A DNA stretch of 64,000 nt from Betaproteobacteria bacterium (GTDB taxonomy: Bacteria; Pseudomonadota; Gammaproteobacteria; Burkholderiales; JACQAP01), in the NCBI GenBank assembly GCA_016194905.1, contig JACQAP010000017.1:62001-126000 (forward strand), read 5' to 3'. This document shows, piece after piece, positions 28,826 to 36,262 of this stretch (the stretch's first letter is position 1; each line of letters opens with the position of its first letter). The notes beneath the pieces were generated by a model. It was not told the DNA's origin and made no database searches. It saw only the letters and a program-made list of their open reading frames with translations. The translations under genes were made by a program, and so were the position numbers.

Positions 28826-29863
28826 ATGACTCAGACAAAGAACAGCCCAAAACGTCGGTCGATCACGATTACCGACGTGGCCAGCGCCGCCGGCGTATCC
28901 AAGTCCACCGTGTCTCTGGTTCTCCAGAGCAGCCCGCTCATCGCGCCCGAAACCGCGGAGCGGGTGCGCAGGAGCGTCGCCGCGCTTGGCTATGTTTACA
29001 ACCGGCGCGCCGCCGACCTGCGGCGGGAATCGTCGAACATGATCGGCATCGTCATCAATGACCTTGGCAATCCTTTCTTTGCCGAAATGCTGGTCGGCAT
29101 GGAACGCCGGCTGGCCGATGCGGGTTACATCAGCCTGATGGCACACACGAATGAACGGCTGGACGTTCAGGACAGGGTGCTCACTTCCATGCATGAGTAT
29201 CATGCGGCGGGAGTGATCCTGTGCCCGGCGTTCGATACGCCGCAGGCGTTGCTCGAGCGGACGCGGCGCTCCGGCATTCCGCTGGTGATCGTGGTACGGG
29301 AGCCGGCGGCCGGCAGTTACAACTTCGTCGGTGCCGACAACGAGCGCGGTACGTTCGACGCCAGCCGTCATCTGGTCGAGCAGGGCCACCGTCGCATCGC
29401 CTTTCTCGGTCGCGTCGGCGGCGGCCCGGTGTACGACTTCAGGCGTGCAGGATATGAACGGGCCATGCGGGAGCACAATCTGCCAATTGCACCCGACTGG
29501 TTCATCAACATCGCGCTTACGCGGGAGGGTGGACGCGACGGTATCCGTCAGGCGCTGGCTATGAATCCGCAGCCTACTGCGGCGGTGTGCTACAACGATG
29601 TCGTCGCCTTCGGCGCGATGAGCGAATTGGGGGAGCACGGGCTCGTAGTCGGGCACGATTTTGCGATTACCGGTTTCGACGGCGTTGCCGCTGCCGCGCA
29701 CACCAATCCGCCATTGACAACGGTGGATGTGGGCCCCGGTTCGCTCGGAGCATCCGCCGCCGAGGCGTTACTTGAGCGCCTGACCAATGCCGACGCGCCG
29801 ACGACCCGGCGTCTTGTCGAACCGAGGCTGGTAGTGCGTCAATCTTCCGGCCCGCCGAAGTAG
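28826..29863 (+). CDS. LacI family transcriptional regulator
   Basis: 345 aa from the ATG at 28826 (an upstream TTG adds ten non-conserved residues). The helix-turn-helix ITITDVASAAGVSKSTVSLVL (about 13-33) is followed by the hinge VGYVYNRRAADLRRESS and a periplasmic-binding-fold effector domain (IGIVINDLGNPFFAEMLVGM; FVGADNERGTFDASRHLVEQG; ITGFDGVAAAAHTNPPLTTV). It should repress the divergent sugar operon until the sugar or an intermediate binds. The palindromes at 28740-28773 are the likely operators. Confidence 0.93.
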   Translation: MTQTKNSPKRRSITITDVASAAGVSKSTVSLVLQSSPLIAPETAERVRRSVAALGYVYNRRAADLRRESSNMIGIVINDLGNPFFAEMLVGMERRLADAGYISLMAHTNERLDVQDRVLTSMHEYHAAGVILCPAFDTPQALLERTRRSGIPLVIVVREPAAGSYNFVGADNERGTFDASRHLVEQGHRRIAFLGRVGGGPVYDFRRAGYERAMREHNLPIAPDWFINIALTREGGRDGIRQALAMNPQPTAAVCYNDVVAFGAMSELGEHGLVVGHDFAITGFDGVAAAAHTNPPLTTVDVGPGSLGASAAEALLERLTNADAPTTRRLVEPRLVVRQSSGPPK

Positions 29864-29894
29864 TCGGCTGCAGATTCGTTCAGAAGGAAAGCGG

Positions 29895-30365
29895 ATGGAG
29901 AATTTCGAACGCTTGCTCGAGGAACTGCTGTCCCAGGAACAGGAGCTTCAGTTTCGCGAGTTCCGCAACGACGATGCGCTGTTGCTCGGCATGAGGCTGG
30001 TGAACCGCGCGAAGGCCGACGGCAAATCAGTCACGGTGGACATCTGCCGTAACGGCCAGCAGCTCTTCCACTGCGCCTTGCCCGGAACTTCGGCCGATAA
30101 CGATGCCTGGATCCGGCGCAAAAACAACGTCGTCAATCGTTATGGGCACAGTTCATTCTATGTAGGTACGCAGTTCCGCGCGAAGAATACGACCTTCGAG
30201 CAATCGTCGCGGCTGGACATCGACCAGTATGCGGCGCATGGCGGTGCGTTTCCGGTCATCGTGCGCGATGTCGGCGTGGTCGGCACCGTGACAGTGTCCG
30301 GCCTGCCGCAGGAAGAAGATCACGGCCTGGTCGTGCAAGTGCTGCGTGAGTTCCTGGCCGGATAG
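29895..30365 (+). CDS. UPF0303/HbpS-like heme-degrading-domain protein
   Basis: 156 aa, the full length of UPF0303 proteins. Family residues: LLEELLSQEQELQFREF, GKSVTVDICRNGQQLFHCAL, DNDAWIRRKNNVVNRYGHSS and the C-terminal DVGVVGTVTVSGLPQEEDHGL. The fold is that of HbpS/GlcG, which bind heme or small cofactors; a real role is unproven. It starts 31 bp after lacI on the same strand and is probably co-transcribed with it; GGAAAG precedes the ATG. Members occur often next to sugar operons. Confidence 0.85.
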   Translation: MENFERLLEELLSQEQELQFREFRNDDALLLGMRLVNRAKADGKSVTVDICRNGQQLFHCALPGTSADNDAWIRRKNNVVNRYGHSSFYVGTQFRAKNTTFEQSSRLDIDQYAAHGGAFPVIVRDVGVVGTVTVSGLPQEEDHGLVVQVLREFLAG

Positions 30366-30517
30366 ATTGCGTGCTGCCATTTGCACGCCATGGGAATACG
30401 TGATAACGCCCGTGGCGCGCACGGCGGATTGGCAATAGATGCGAGCAAAGGAGGGACAAGAAGGCACCGGCGGCCGCAGGCGAAGCTGCGAACCGCTGAA
30501 CAAAAGAAAGCGCCAGT

Positions 30518-30865
30518 TCAGGCCCGGCTGGCGGCGCGGCGGCGGCGATCGATCGACGTATCGACTTTGGCCGTGCGGCGATCGGACAGACCGGCGCGGC
30601 GGATCAATTCGTTCCAGACCGAGTCGCTGCCTTCGGACTTGAAGCGCTCGTACAACGCGACTTCCTCGGGATAGGCGCCGCCACAGCCGAGGCGTTCAAG
30701 ATGGCGTGTGCCTGACCCCGATGCGGTGTCGGCATCCCAAGCCCGCATGATGGCCTGCCACAACGCCCGCTCGAACGGCTCGTCCTCTTCGTCAAAACCG
30801 TACTGCCATTTCAGAAACGACGCTTCCGCGGGAGACAGTTCTTTGCTGCGAAACTTGATGCTCAT
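30518..30865 (-). CDS. Small hypothetical protein
   Basis: 115 aa, acidic at the N-terminus (SPAEASFLKWQYGFDEEDEPFERALW) and basic at the C-terminus (DRRTAKVDTSIDRRRRAASRA). I do not recognise a domain. GAGGAG 3 bp before the ATG supports real translation. It looks cytoplasmic, with short helices and no membrane segment. It is convergent to the HbpS-like gene and stands alone on its strand; 184 bp without a gene separate it from the DUF2237 gene downstream. Confidence 0.6.
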   Translation of the reverse strand: MSIKFRSKELSPAEASFLKWQYGFDEEDEPFERALWQAIMRAWDADTASGSGTRHLERLGCGGAYPEEVALYERFKSEGSDSVWNELIRRAGLSDRRTAKVDTSIDRRRRAASRA

Positions 30866-31049
30866 AGCTCCTCTATTTCAGCAAGGTCCGGGACGTTTCG
30901 CCACGCGCCGGCAGGCTGACAATACCACGGTCGGGCCGATTTCCGCCACGGCCGTCGTTGCACGCCGATTTTGACCGCCAACGGGGACAAGTTCTCCGGC
31001 GAACCCTGTGGGGGCTTCAGCCCGCTCGCCGCTTTGACCTTTCCCTGTT

Positions 31050-31448
31050 TTATTGCAGATCGATCGCGTGCTTCTTCAGATCCTCCAGGCTGACGTAGTC
31101 AAGCGTGCGCTCGTGCGTGGAGTTGAGGACGACGCGCGGCGCGCAGCCGGCCTTGAACGCTTCGCGCCAACGCGCCGCGCACAGGCACCAGCGGTCGCCG
31201 GCTTTCAATCCGGGAAAACCGAAATCCGGCATCGGCGTGCTCAGGTCGTTGCCGCGCGCAAGGGAAAATTCCAGGAACTCCTTCGTCATGAGCGCACAAA
31301 CCGAATGCACGCCGTGATCGTCGCGTCCGGTATTGCAGCAACCGTCGCGATAGAAACCGGTCAGTGGCTTGCTCCCGCACTCGCCGAGCGGTCCGCCAAG
31401 CACATTGCGCGCTGTGTTGCCGCCGGGAGCCTTCGGATCAAAAGGCAT
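31050..31448 (-). CDS. DUF2237 family protein
   Basis: 132 aa from the ATG at 31448. The whole length matches DUF2237: ARNVLGGPLGECGSKPLTGFYRDGCCNTG, HGVHSVCALMTKEFLEFS, GNDLSTPMPDFGFPGLKAGDRWCLCAARW and TLDYVSLEDLKKHAIDLQ. Many Cys and the GDRWCLC stretch are conserved; the function is unknown. It starts 2 bp after the stop of the META-domain gene, so it is in the same transcript. Confidence 0.88.
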   Translation of the reverse strand: MPFDPKAPGGNTARNVLGGPLGECGSKPLTGFYRDGCCNTGRDDHGVHSVCALMTKEFLEFSLARGNDLSTPMPDFGFPGLKAGDRWCLCAARWREAFKAGCAPRVVLNSTHERTLDYVSLEDLKKHAIDLQ

Positions 31449-31450
31449 TC

Positions 31451-32248
31451 CTATCTGGCCCGCACAAACTTCATGGTTCCGCCTTCGCCCGGCAGGTCGA
31501 GGAAAAGGTTGTCTCCCCTGATGCGCTGGCCGACCGCGGCCTCGAGAGCCTTCAAGTATCGCTCGGACAGCGTGCCGGACGGACAGGCGACTCTGGTCAT
31601 GCCCGAGACCTTGATCGAGATGGCGCGGCCATTGAGCTTGTAGGCCGCCTGACCGCGATTGCAGTCGGCGCGTACCAGCGCCTTGCCGCTGCCTTGCAGC
31701 TCCAGCGTGTAGCGTTCCGGTTGCTCGATCGCGAACTTGTCGACAGAAGAAACCAAGCCTTCCCATCTCCATGAGCCAATGGCGTTCGCCGTGCCGACGA
31801 CGGGTACTGCCGTCGGCGGTGCAGCAGCGGCTTTCGTCTGCCGCAGTTGCAAGCCCTGGCTGCCAAACTGGGTGGCGGACTCCGGGGTGGTCTGCAGGAT
31901 GTCGCCCTGTTTGACGAAGTGCAGCGTGTTCGGGCCGACCGCGACGCCGTCCTTGCGTTCGATGATGAGGTCGATCTGCTCGACGGAGACCGGGTTCCAG
32001 CGGCCGTCTTCGGCAATGGGCGCCCTGTTGTTCCGGTAATCGCTGATCATGCTCATGGTGCCATCCGCTTTCAGCCGCAATTCGATCTTGCGGCCGGGGC
32101 CGGGGCCGGTGGCGGCGGGCGTATCGCCGCGATAGATGGCCATCGCCGGGGCGGCGAAGGCGGCGCTGCGCGGCAGCATCATCAGTACTGCACAGGCAAT
32201 GACGCCAAAAATGGCCAATCGAAACAGATGCGGGTGTCGAATCAGCAT
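31451..32248 (-). CDS. META-domain (HslJ-like) exported protein
   Basis: 265 aa. Signal peptide: LFRLAIFGVIACAVLMMLPRSAAFA. Residues about 35-125 are a beta-rich NlpE-like domain (GRKIELRLKADGTMSMISDY; APIAEDGRWNPV). Residues about 145-262 are a META/HslJ module (GSWRWEGLVS; YTLELQGSGKALVRADCNRGQAAYKL; DNLFLDLPGEGGTMKFVRA). Such proteins are envelope components linked with heat or drug resistance; biochemical function is unknown. It is followed directly by a DUF2237 gene. Confidence 0.8.
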   Translation of the reverse strand: MLIRHPHLFRLAIFGVIACAVLMMLPRSAAFAAPAMAIYRGDTPAATGPGPGRKIELRLKADGTMSMISDYRNNRAPIAEDGRWNPVSVEQIDLIIERKDGVAVGPNTLHFVKQGDILQTTPESATQFGSQGLQLRQTKAAAAPPTAVPVVGTANAIGSWRWEGLVSSVDKFAIEQPERYTLELQGSGKALVRADCNRGQAAYKLNGRAISIKVSGMTRVACPSGTLSERYLKALEAAVGQRIRGDNLFLDLPGEGGTMKFVRAR

Positions 32249-32313
32249 GGTCGAGGTCCGATCGGGAATTCAGGAGAATCTTCGCGCCATGGCCTCTCCA
32301 TGGCAAGGGGCGG

Positions 32314-33282
32314 TCAGGTTTTTGCGAGCAGGCGCGCAAACACGTCCCGGTCCACATTCGCGCCGCTGAGAACGACAGCCGCTTTGCGTCCGGCAAGTCT
32401 GTCGCGCTCCTTGAGCGCCGCGGCAAGTCCCGCCGCGCCGGCGCCTTCGGCGACATTGTGCGTCGCCGAGTACATCAGGCGCATCGCCTCTTCGACTTCG
32501 TCGTCGGTCACCTGCACGATCCTGGCGAGGTGGCGCCACAGGATTTCGAGCGCTTCCGGTTCGGGCGTGCGGCAGGCCATGCCGTCGGCCACGCGCGTGG
32601 TGACCGGATGCTCGACGGCGCGGCGCCGCTCGAACGACAACGCATAGGCGGGCGCGTGTTCGGAAACGACGCCGACGATTTCGGTCCGGTAGCCCAGCGC
32701 ATTGCGCGCCGCGATCATGCCGCAGATGCCCGAGCCGAGCCCGATCGGAACGTAGGCGACATCGAGATCCGGGACTGCGCGGAGTAATTCCAGCGAGTAG
32801 GACGCCACGCCGTGCACGAGCAGCGGATGGAAGGAGGGCACCATATGCAGCCCGCGCTGTTGCGCGATCCACGCCGCGCGTTCCCGCGCCGCCTGGAAGT
32901 CTTCGCCGTGCTCTATCAGCTCGACACCAAGCGCGCGCATCGCCGCATTCTTCTCTGCGCTGTTGCCATGCGGAACCACAATTGTGGCGGCAATGCCGTA
33001 TTGATGCGCCGCGAATCCGACCGACTGGCCATGGTTACCGCGCGTCGCGCTGATGACGCCGGTAGATTTGCCGTTGCGCTGCGAGAAGTCACGCAAGTAA
33101 ACCAGTCCGCCGCGCAGCTTGAACGCCCCCACCGGCGTGTGGTTTTCGTGCTTGACCCAGATTTCCGCGCCGGTCGCGGCTTTCAGCAGCGGCCACGCGT
33201 ATTGCGGCGTCGGTGCGATGGTCTCGTAGACGATCGCCGCCGCGCTCCGCAGCGTTTCCAGCGAGGGCAGGAAATCCTTCAT
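32314..33282 (-). CDS. Threonine/serine dehydratase, PLP-dependent
   Basis: 322 aa from the ATG at 33282. The PLP lysine is in TPVGAFKLRGGLVYL (about residue 50), the phosphate-binding loop is PIGLGSGICGMIAAR, and SATRGNHGQSVGFAA is typical of fold-type II dehydratases. It should convert L-threonine or a hydroxy-amino acid such as hydroxyaspartate to a keto acid and ammonia. No ACT regulatory domain is present, so it is the catabolic form. It lies 65 bp upstream of the META gene on the same strand, with no evident functional link. Confidence 0.88.
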   Translation of the reverse strand: MKDFLPSLETLRSAAAIVYETIAPTPQYAWPLLKAATGAEIWVKHENHTPVGAFKLRGGLVYLRDFSQRNGKSTGVISATRGNHGQSVGFAAHQYGIAATIVVPHGNSAEKNAAMRALGVELIEHGEDFQAARERAAWIAQQRGLHMVPSFHPLLVHGVASYSLELLRAVPDLDVAYVPIGLGSGICGMIAARNALGYRTEIVGVVSEHAPAYALSFERRRAVEHPVTTRVADGMACRTPEPEALEILWRHLARIVQVTDDEVEEAMRLMYSATHNVAEGAGAAGLAAALKERDRLAGRKAAVVLSGANVDRDVFARLLAKT

Positions 33283-33331
33283 CCCGCCATTGTAAGCGAC
33301 CGCCGTGCGCGTTGATGAACAGGGCTGGTTT

Positions 33332-33378
33332 AACCCTTCACCGCAAAGGCGCGAAGGCGCAAAGGAAACGCAAAGGAA
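33332..33378 (+). repeat. Left arm of inverted repeat flanking the pseudo-protease segment
   Basis: AACCCTTCACCGCAAAGG with further GCAAAGG units. It is the reverse complement of 34893-34931 apart from an 8-bp insertion in the left arm and a base or so around it. The motif belongs to the dispersed CGCAAAGG/CCTTTGCG type found between genes. Confidence 0.8.
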
Positions 33379-33479
33379 GGCAGAGCAGGAAAAGAGAAAT
33401 AGCGGCGTGGCAGGGGATGTCATCGCGGACGCCGCGGAGGAGCATAAGATGTGGAAGTCGCGACCTAATCTGAAAGACG

Positions 33480-33543
33480 ATGTCCGCTTCTTTGGAACTT
33501 TAGTCCGACGAGCGAAAGGCAAAAACCGGCCAGTTGCGGACAT
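33480..33543. repeat. 64-bp segment with ATGTCCGC/GCGGACAT ends
   Basis: ATGTCCGC at 33480-33487 and GCGGACAT at 33536-33543 are perfect inverted ends. The interior does not fold strongly and does not code for a known protein. Probably a remnant of a dispersed repeat. Confidence 0.5.
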
Positions 33544-33674
33544 ACACTGATCGCTAGTCAATGTCTGGTTGTGCAGGCAAAGCGGTCAATGTATACCCCA
33601 CTGCCCGATTCGAAGCCCATATGTTCCCGGTCTCCTTTTCACAACGTAATAATCGGACCGGTCATTGAGAAGAA

Positions 33675-33761
33675 GGGTAACAATCATTACGATAGAAACA
33701 TATGGTAGCCGTCTCTATTAATAAGCGTCCAGACCCGTGGGTCTCTGGATAACTGTTAGGC
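33675..33761 (+). other. Possible attC-like recombination site (upstream)
   Basis: GGGTAAC (33675-33681) and GTTAGGC (33755-33761) are spaced like the outer R boxes of an integron attC site (consensus RYYYAAC ... GTTRRRY), with AATCATT and GGATAACT as inner boxes and a hairpin between. The left box deviates from consensus, so this is tentative. Confidence 0.25.
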
Positions 33762-33781
33762 AGCGAAGGTGGGGCTAGTCG

Positions 33782-34588
33782 ATGATCGACGTTGAGAAGT
33801 GGCAGAAGCTCGGCGCGTTCATCGCCGCGAACTGGTTGGCGTTCCTCGTCGGGGGAGTGGCAGGGGCTACCGTCACCGCAGGCCTATATGAGAAGTTCGT
33901 TATGCCGGCGCTTAGGTACGAAATTGACCGCTTCAAGTTGGCTGACCAAAGCGCACCGGCCTCGAATCGCGAGAATCGACCCACGGCCGAGGCCGGTAAG
34001 CCATCCGGCGTTGCACAGACAGAAATCCGAAAGATGGAACCCCTCTTGAACGCGACAGCACACGTCCGCGTCGAAGGGCGCGGCGCCGATGGAAGACCGT
34101 GGGTCCGTGAGGGCTCAGGTATCTTCCTGACGCAGAACGGTCGCATCTTGACCGTTTCGCATTTGCTGGATGGCTCGGTGGAAGCCAGAACCTTCTCTGA
34201 AGTTAAGATCACCGTCACAGGCGATCGTTCCGCTATGGAGCGAAAGGCCACCGTTCTCAAGCTCAGCAAAACCGTGGGCTTGGCACTGCTTCAGCTCGAC
34301 GACGGGGGCTCCGTTGCGACGGCGTCGTTTGCGTCCAAGGGGCCTAACCTCGGTGATGAGGTTCTCATGATCGGCTTCGCGCATGGGCAGTCTAAGACCG
34401 TCCTTCGCTCTACCGTCACACGAATAAGCGCTCTCGGAGTTGGTATCCAGGGTCAAGCCGGCCCAGGGTTCGGCGGCGCTCCGGCATTCGACAGAGGTGG
34501 CCTCCTGATCGGGATCGTCATGAGCGGCTCCGAGGATGGTATCAACGCAATCCCGGTAGAACTCGCGCGTGAGTTCGCGAGACTCTGA
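33782..34588 (+). CDS. Membrane-anchored trypsin-like protein with incomplete triad
   Basis: 268 aa. Residues about 14-34 form one membrane segment; 35-85 are a polar linker; 88-265 are a trypsin-fold domain. His127 is kept (LTVSHLL), but the Asp position is Gly166 (TVGLALL) and the Ser position is Phe230 (GFGGAP for GNSGGP). So proteolysis by a Ser-His-Asp triad is not possible. The segment RYEIDRFKLADQSA may be a short coiled coil. It is the only gene of a 1.6-kb segment bounded by inverted repeats and has slightly lower GC than its neighbours. The likely role is binding or sensing of peptides outside the inner membrane. No ribosome site is obvious (GAAGGTGGGG lies 7-16 bp upstream). Confidence 0.75.
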   Translation: MIDVEKWQKLGAFIAANWLAFLVGGVAGATVTAGLYEKFVMPALRYEIDRFKLADQSAPASNRENRPTAEAGKPSGVAQTEIRKMEPLLNATAHVRVEGRGADGRPWVREGSGIFLTQNGRILTVSHLLDGSVEARTFSEVKITVTGDRSAMERKATVLKLSKTVGLALLQLDDGGSVATASFASKGPNLGDEVLMIGFAHGQSKTVLRSTVTRISALGVGIQGQAGPGFGGAPAFDRGGLLIGIVMSGSEDGINAIPVELAREFARL

Positions 34589-34929
34589 GCGCCTGCTTCG
34601 CCATGGCTAACGGCACATTCGACCGGACCACTGGCTCGCATTCGCTCGCAGCGGCAGATCAACGCGGGCGTTGCACGACCGCTTTATTTTACTCAACTGA
34701 CCCTCGGCGACTAGGCGATGACAGTCGCAAACGGGTCGGGAAGCGACGGTCGCGTTTCCAGAAAGCCGCTGGTGGCGCCTGCCAAACCGGACACTGGCCG
34801 TAAGACCAAATTGCGACTACTACATATAGGACGTACGAGCGCCACTTCCAGCCAACGATCAATCCCGAACTTCATTCTCGCTTACGTTTGTTTTCCTTTG
34901 CGTTTCCTTTGCGTCTTTGCGGTGAAGGG
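34589..34929. other. 341-bp non-coding region with possible cassette end and repeat arm
   Basis: No gene recognised. Contains an attC-like segment at 34605-34676 and the right inverted-repeat arm at 34893-34931. A short AT-rich patch (34680-34700, 34800-34835) lies between. Confidence 0.5.
34605..34676 (+). other. Possible attC-like recombination site (downstream)
   Basis: GGCTAAC (34605-34611) and GTTGCAC (34670-34676) with imperfectly complementary inner tracts (ACATTCGACC against GATCAACG). Spacing of about 72 bp fits attC, but both R boxes are degenerate, so I rate it low. Confidence 0.25.
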
Positions 34930-34931
34930 TT
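34893..34931 (-). repeat. Right arm of inverted repeat flanking the pseudo-protease segment
   Basis: Reverse complement of 33332-33378 without its 8-bp insertion. Its last two bases belong to the guaD stop codon, so the repeat abuts that gene exactly. Confidence 0.8.
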
Positions 34932-36246
34932 AGAGCGATCCCCAGACGCGGTTGCCCATGATGTAGGTCGCGCCAACCTCGCGATCGTCGCCCAGCATCA
35001 TCAGCGCGAACAGTTTCTCTGCAGGCGTGCGGGCGGTCTTCATGCGTCGTGCGATCAAGGGCGTGGAATCCATGCGCAGGACGACGAAGTCGGCCTCCCG
35101 GCCGGGGGCGAAACTACCGATGCGCTCGCCGAGCCCGAGCGCCCTGGCGCCGCCGAGCGTGGCGAGATAGAAGCCGCGCCAGGGCGTGAGCCGGTGGCCG
35201 CGCATCTGTGCCACCTTGTAGGTTTCGCCCAGCGTGCGCAGCATGCTGAAGCTGGTGCCACCACCGACGTCGGTGCCGAGCCCGGTGCGCATGCCGGCAT
35301 GCCGCGCTGCCGCGAAATCGAACAGCCCACTGCCGAGAAACAGGTTCGAAGTTGCGCACACCGCGGCGGCAGCGCCGGTGTGCGCCATGCGCCGGCGATC
35401 CTCGTCGTCGAGATGGATGCAGTGTGCGTACACCGAACGGTCGCGCAGCAATCCGAAGCGCTCGTAGATGTCCAGATAACTGCGCGCTTGTGGAAATAAT
35501 TCACGCGCCCACTTCACTTCATTCAGGTTCTCGGCGACGTGGCTGTGGACGAACACGCCGGGATGCTCGATGGCGAGCCGCCCGGCCGATTCAAGCTGGG
35601 CTTCCGAAGAGGTGACGGCGAAGCGGGGCGTGATCGCGTAGTGTAGCCGGCCGCGTCCGTCCCATTTCTCGATCAGGGTCGCGGAATCGCGGTATCCGCT
35701 GTCGGGGGTGTCGCGCAGATACTCCGGGCAGTTGCGGTCCATCAGTACCTTGCCCGCGATCATGCGCAGGTTGCGTTTTTCGGCCTCAGCGAAGAAAGCA
35801 TCGACCGAACAGGGGTGCACGGTGCCGAATACCAGCGCCGTGGTGGTGCCATTGCGCATCAGTTCGTCGAGAAAGAAGCGCGAGCATTCCGCCGCGTGCT
35901 CCGCATCGGCGAAGCGATGCTCGGCCGGAAACGCATGATCATCGAGCCAGTCGAGCAGTTGCGCGGCATAGGCCGCGATCATGTCGGTCTGCGGATAGTG
36001 GATGTGCGTGTCGATGAAACCCGGCAGCAGCAGGCGGCCCGAATAATCCGCGATCTGCGCGCCCGCAGGCAATGTCGGCAACAGCAGGCGCGCGTCGTCC
36101 GCCGCCTTCACCAAGCCGTTTTCCACTATGAGCAGGCCGTCGTCGAAATACCGCACGGCGGAGGTTGCATCGCCGTCGCCCGGATCGCCGAGAAAATGCA
36201 GCAGCGAGCCGCGATAGGCACGCAGCGCCGGCGTGTGTGGTTTCAT
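34930..36246 (-). CDS. guaD: Guanine deaminase
   Basis: 438 aa, the amidohydrolase-type guanine deaminase. LLLPGFIDTHIHYPQTDMI (residues about 72-90) holds the HxH zinc ligands; LFLDELMRNGTTTALVFGTVH-like text (FFLDELMRNGTTTALVFG) is highly typical of GuaD; HSHVAENLNEVKW gives the third His and catalytic Glu; GLGTDVGGGTSFSML provides the Asp. It converts guanine to xanthine plus ammonia, feeding XdhAB upstream in the operon. It begins 16 bp after the puuD stop and is the last gene of the leftward purine operon. Confidence 0.95.
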   Translation of the reverse strand: MKPHTPALRAYRGSLLHFLGDPGDGDATSAVRYFDDGLLIVENGLVKAADDARLLLPTLPAGAQIADYSGRLLLPGFIDTHIHYPQTDMIAAYAAQLLDWLDDHAFPAEHRFADAEHAAECSRFFLDELMRNGTTTALVFGTVHPCSVDAFFAEAEKRNLRMIAGKVLMDRNCPEYLRDTPDSGYRDSATLIEKWDGRGRLHYAITPRFAVTSSEAQLESAGRLAIEHPGVFVHSHVAENLNEVKWARELFPQARSYLDIYERFGLLRDRSVYAHCIHLDDEDRRRMAHTGAAAAVCATSNLFLGSGLFDFAAARHAGMRTGLGTDVGGGTSFSMLRTLGETYKVAQMRGHRLTPWRGFYLATLGGARALGLGERIGSFAPGREADFVVLRMDSTPLIARRMKTARTPAEKLFALMMLGDDREVGATYIMGNRVWGSL

Positions 36247-36262
36247 CGGGTCAGCTCGCCAT

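Larger units (their letters stand above)
33283..33781. other. 499-bp non-coding region with repeats
   Basis: No convincing gene. It holds an inverted-repeat arm (33332-33378), a palindrome-ended 64-bp segment (33480-33543), a visibly AT-richer stretch from 33545 to 33730, the hairpin CCAGACCC/GGGTCTCTGG (33729-33748) and GTTAGGC at 33755 just before the next gene. Base composition here differs from the flanking genes, a hint of transfer. Confidence 0.6.

Noticed and set aside
30366-30517. Possible small gene between the HbpS-like and hypothetical genes
   Set aside because: Short frames there lack a ribosome site and recognisable sequence, and overlap the hypothetical gene on the other strand.
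31449-32456. Long N-terminal extension of the DUF2237 gene
   Set aside because: The extension overlaps the META-domain gene out of frame; family length and a start at 31448 explain the gene.
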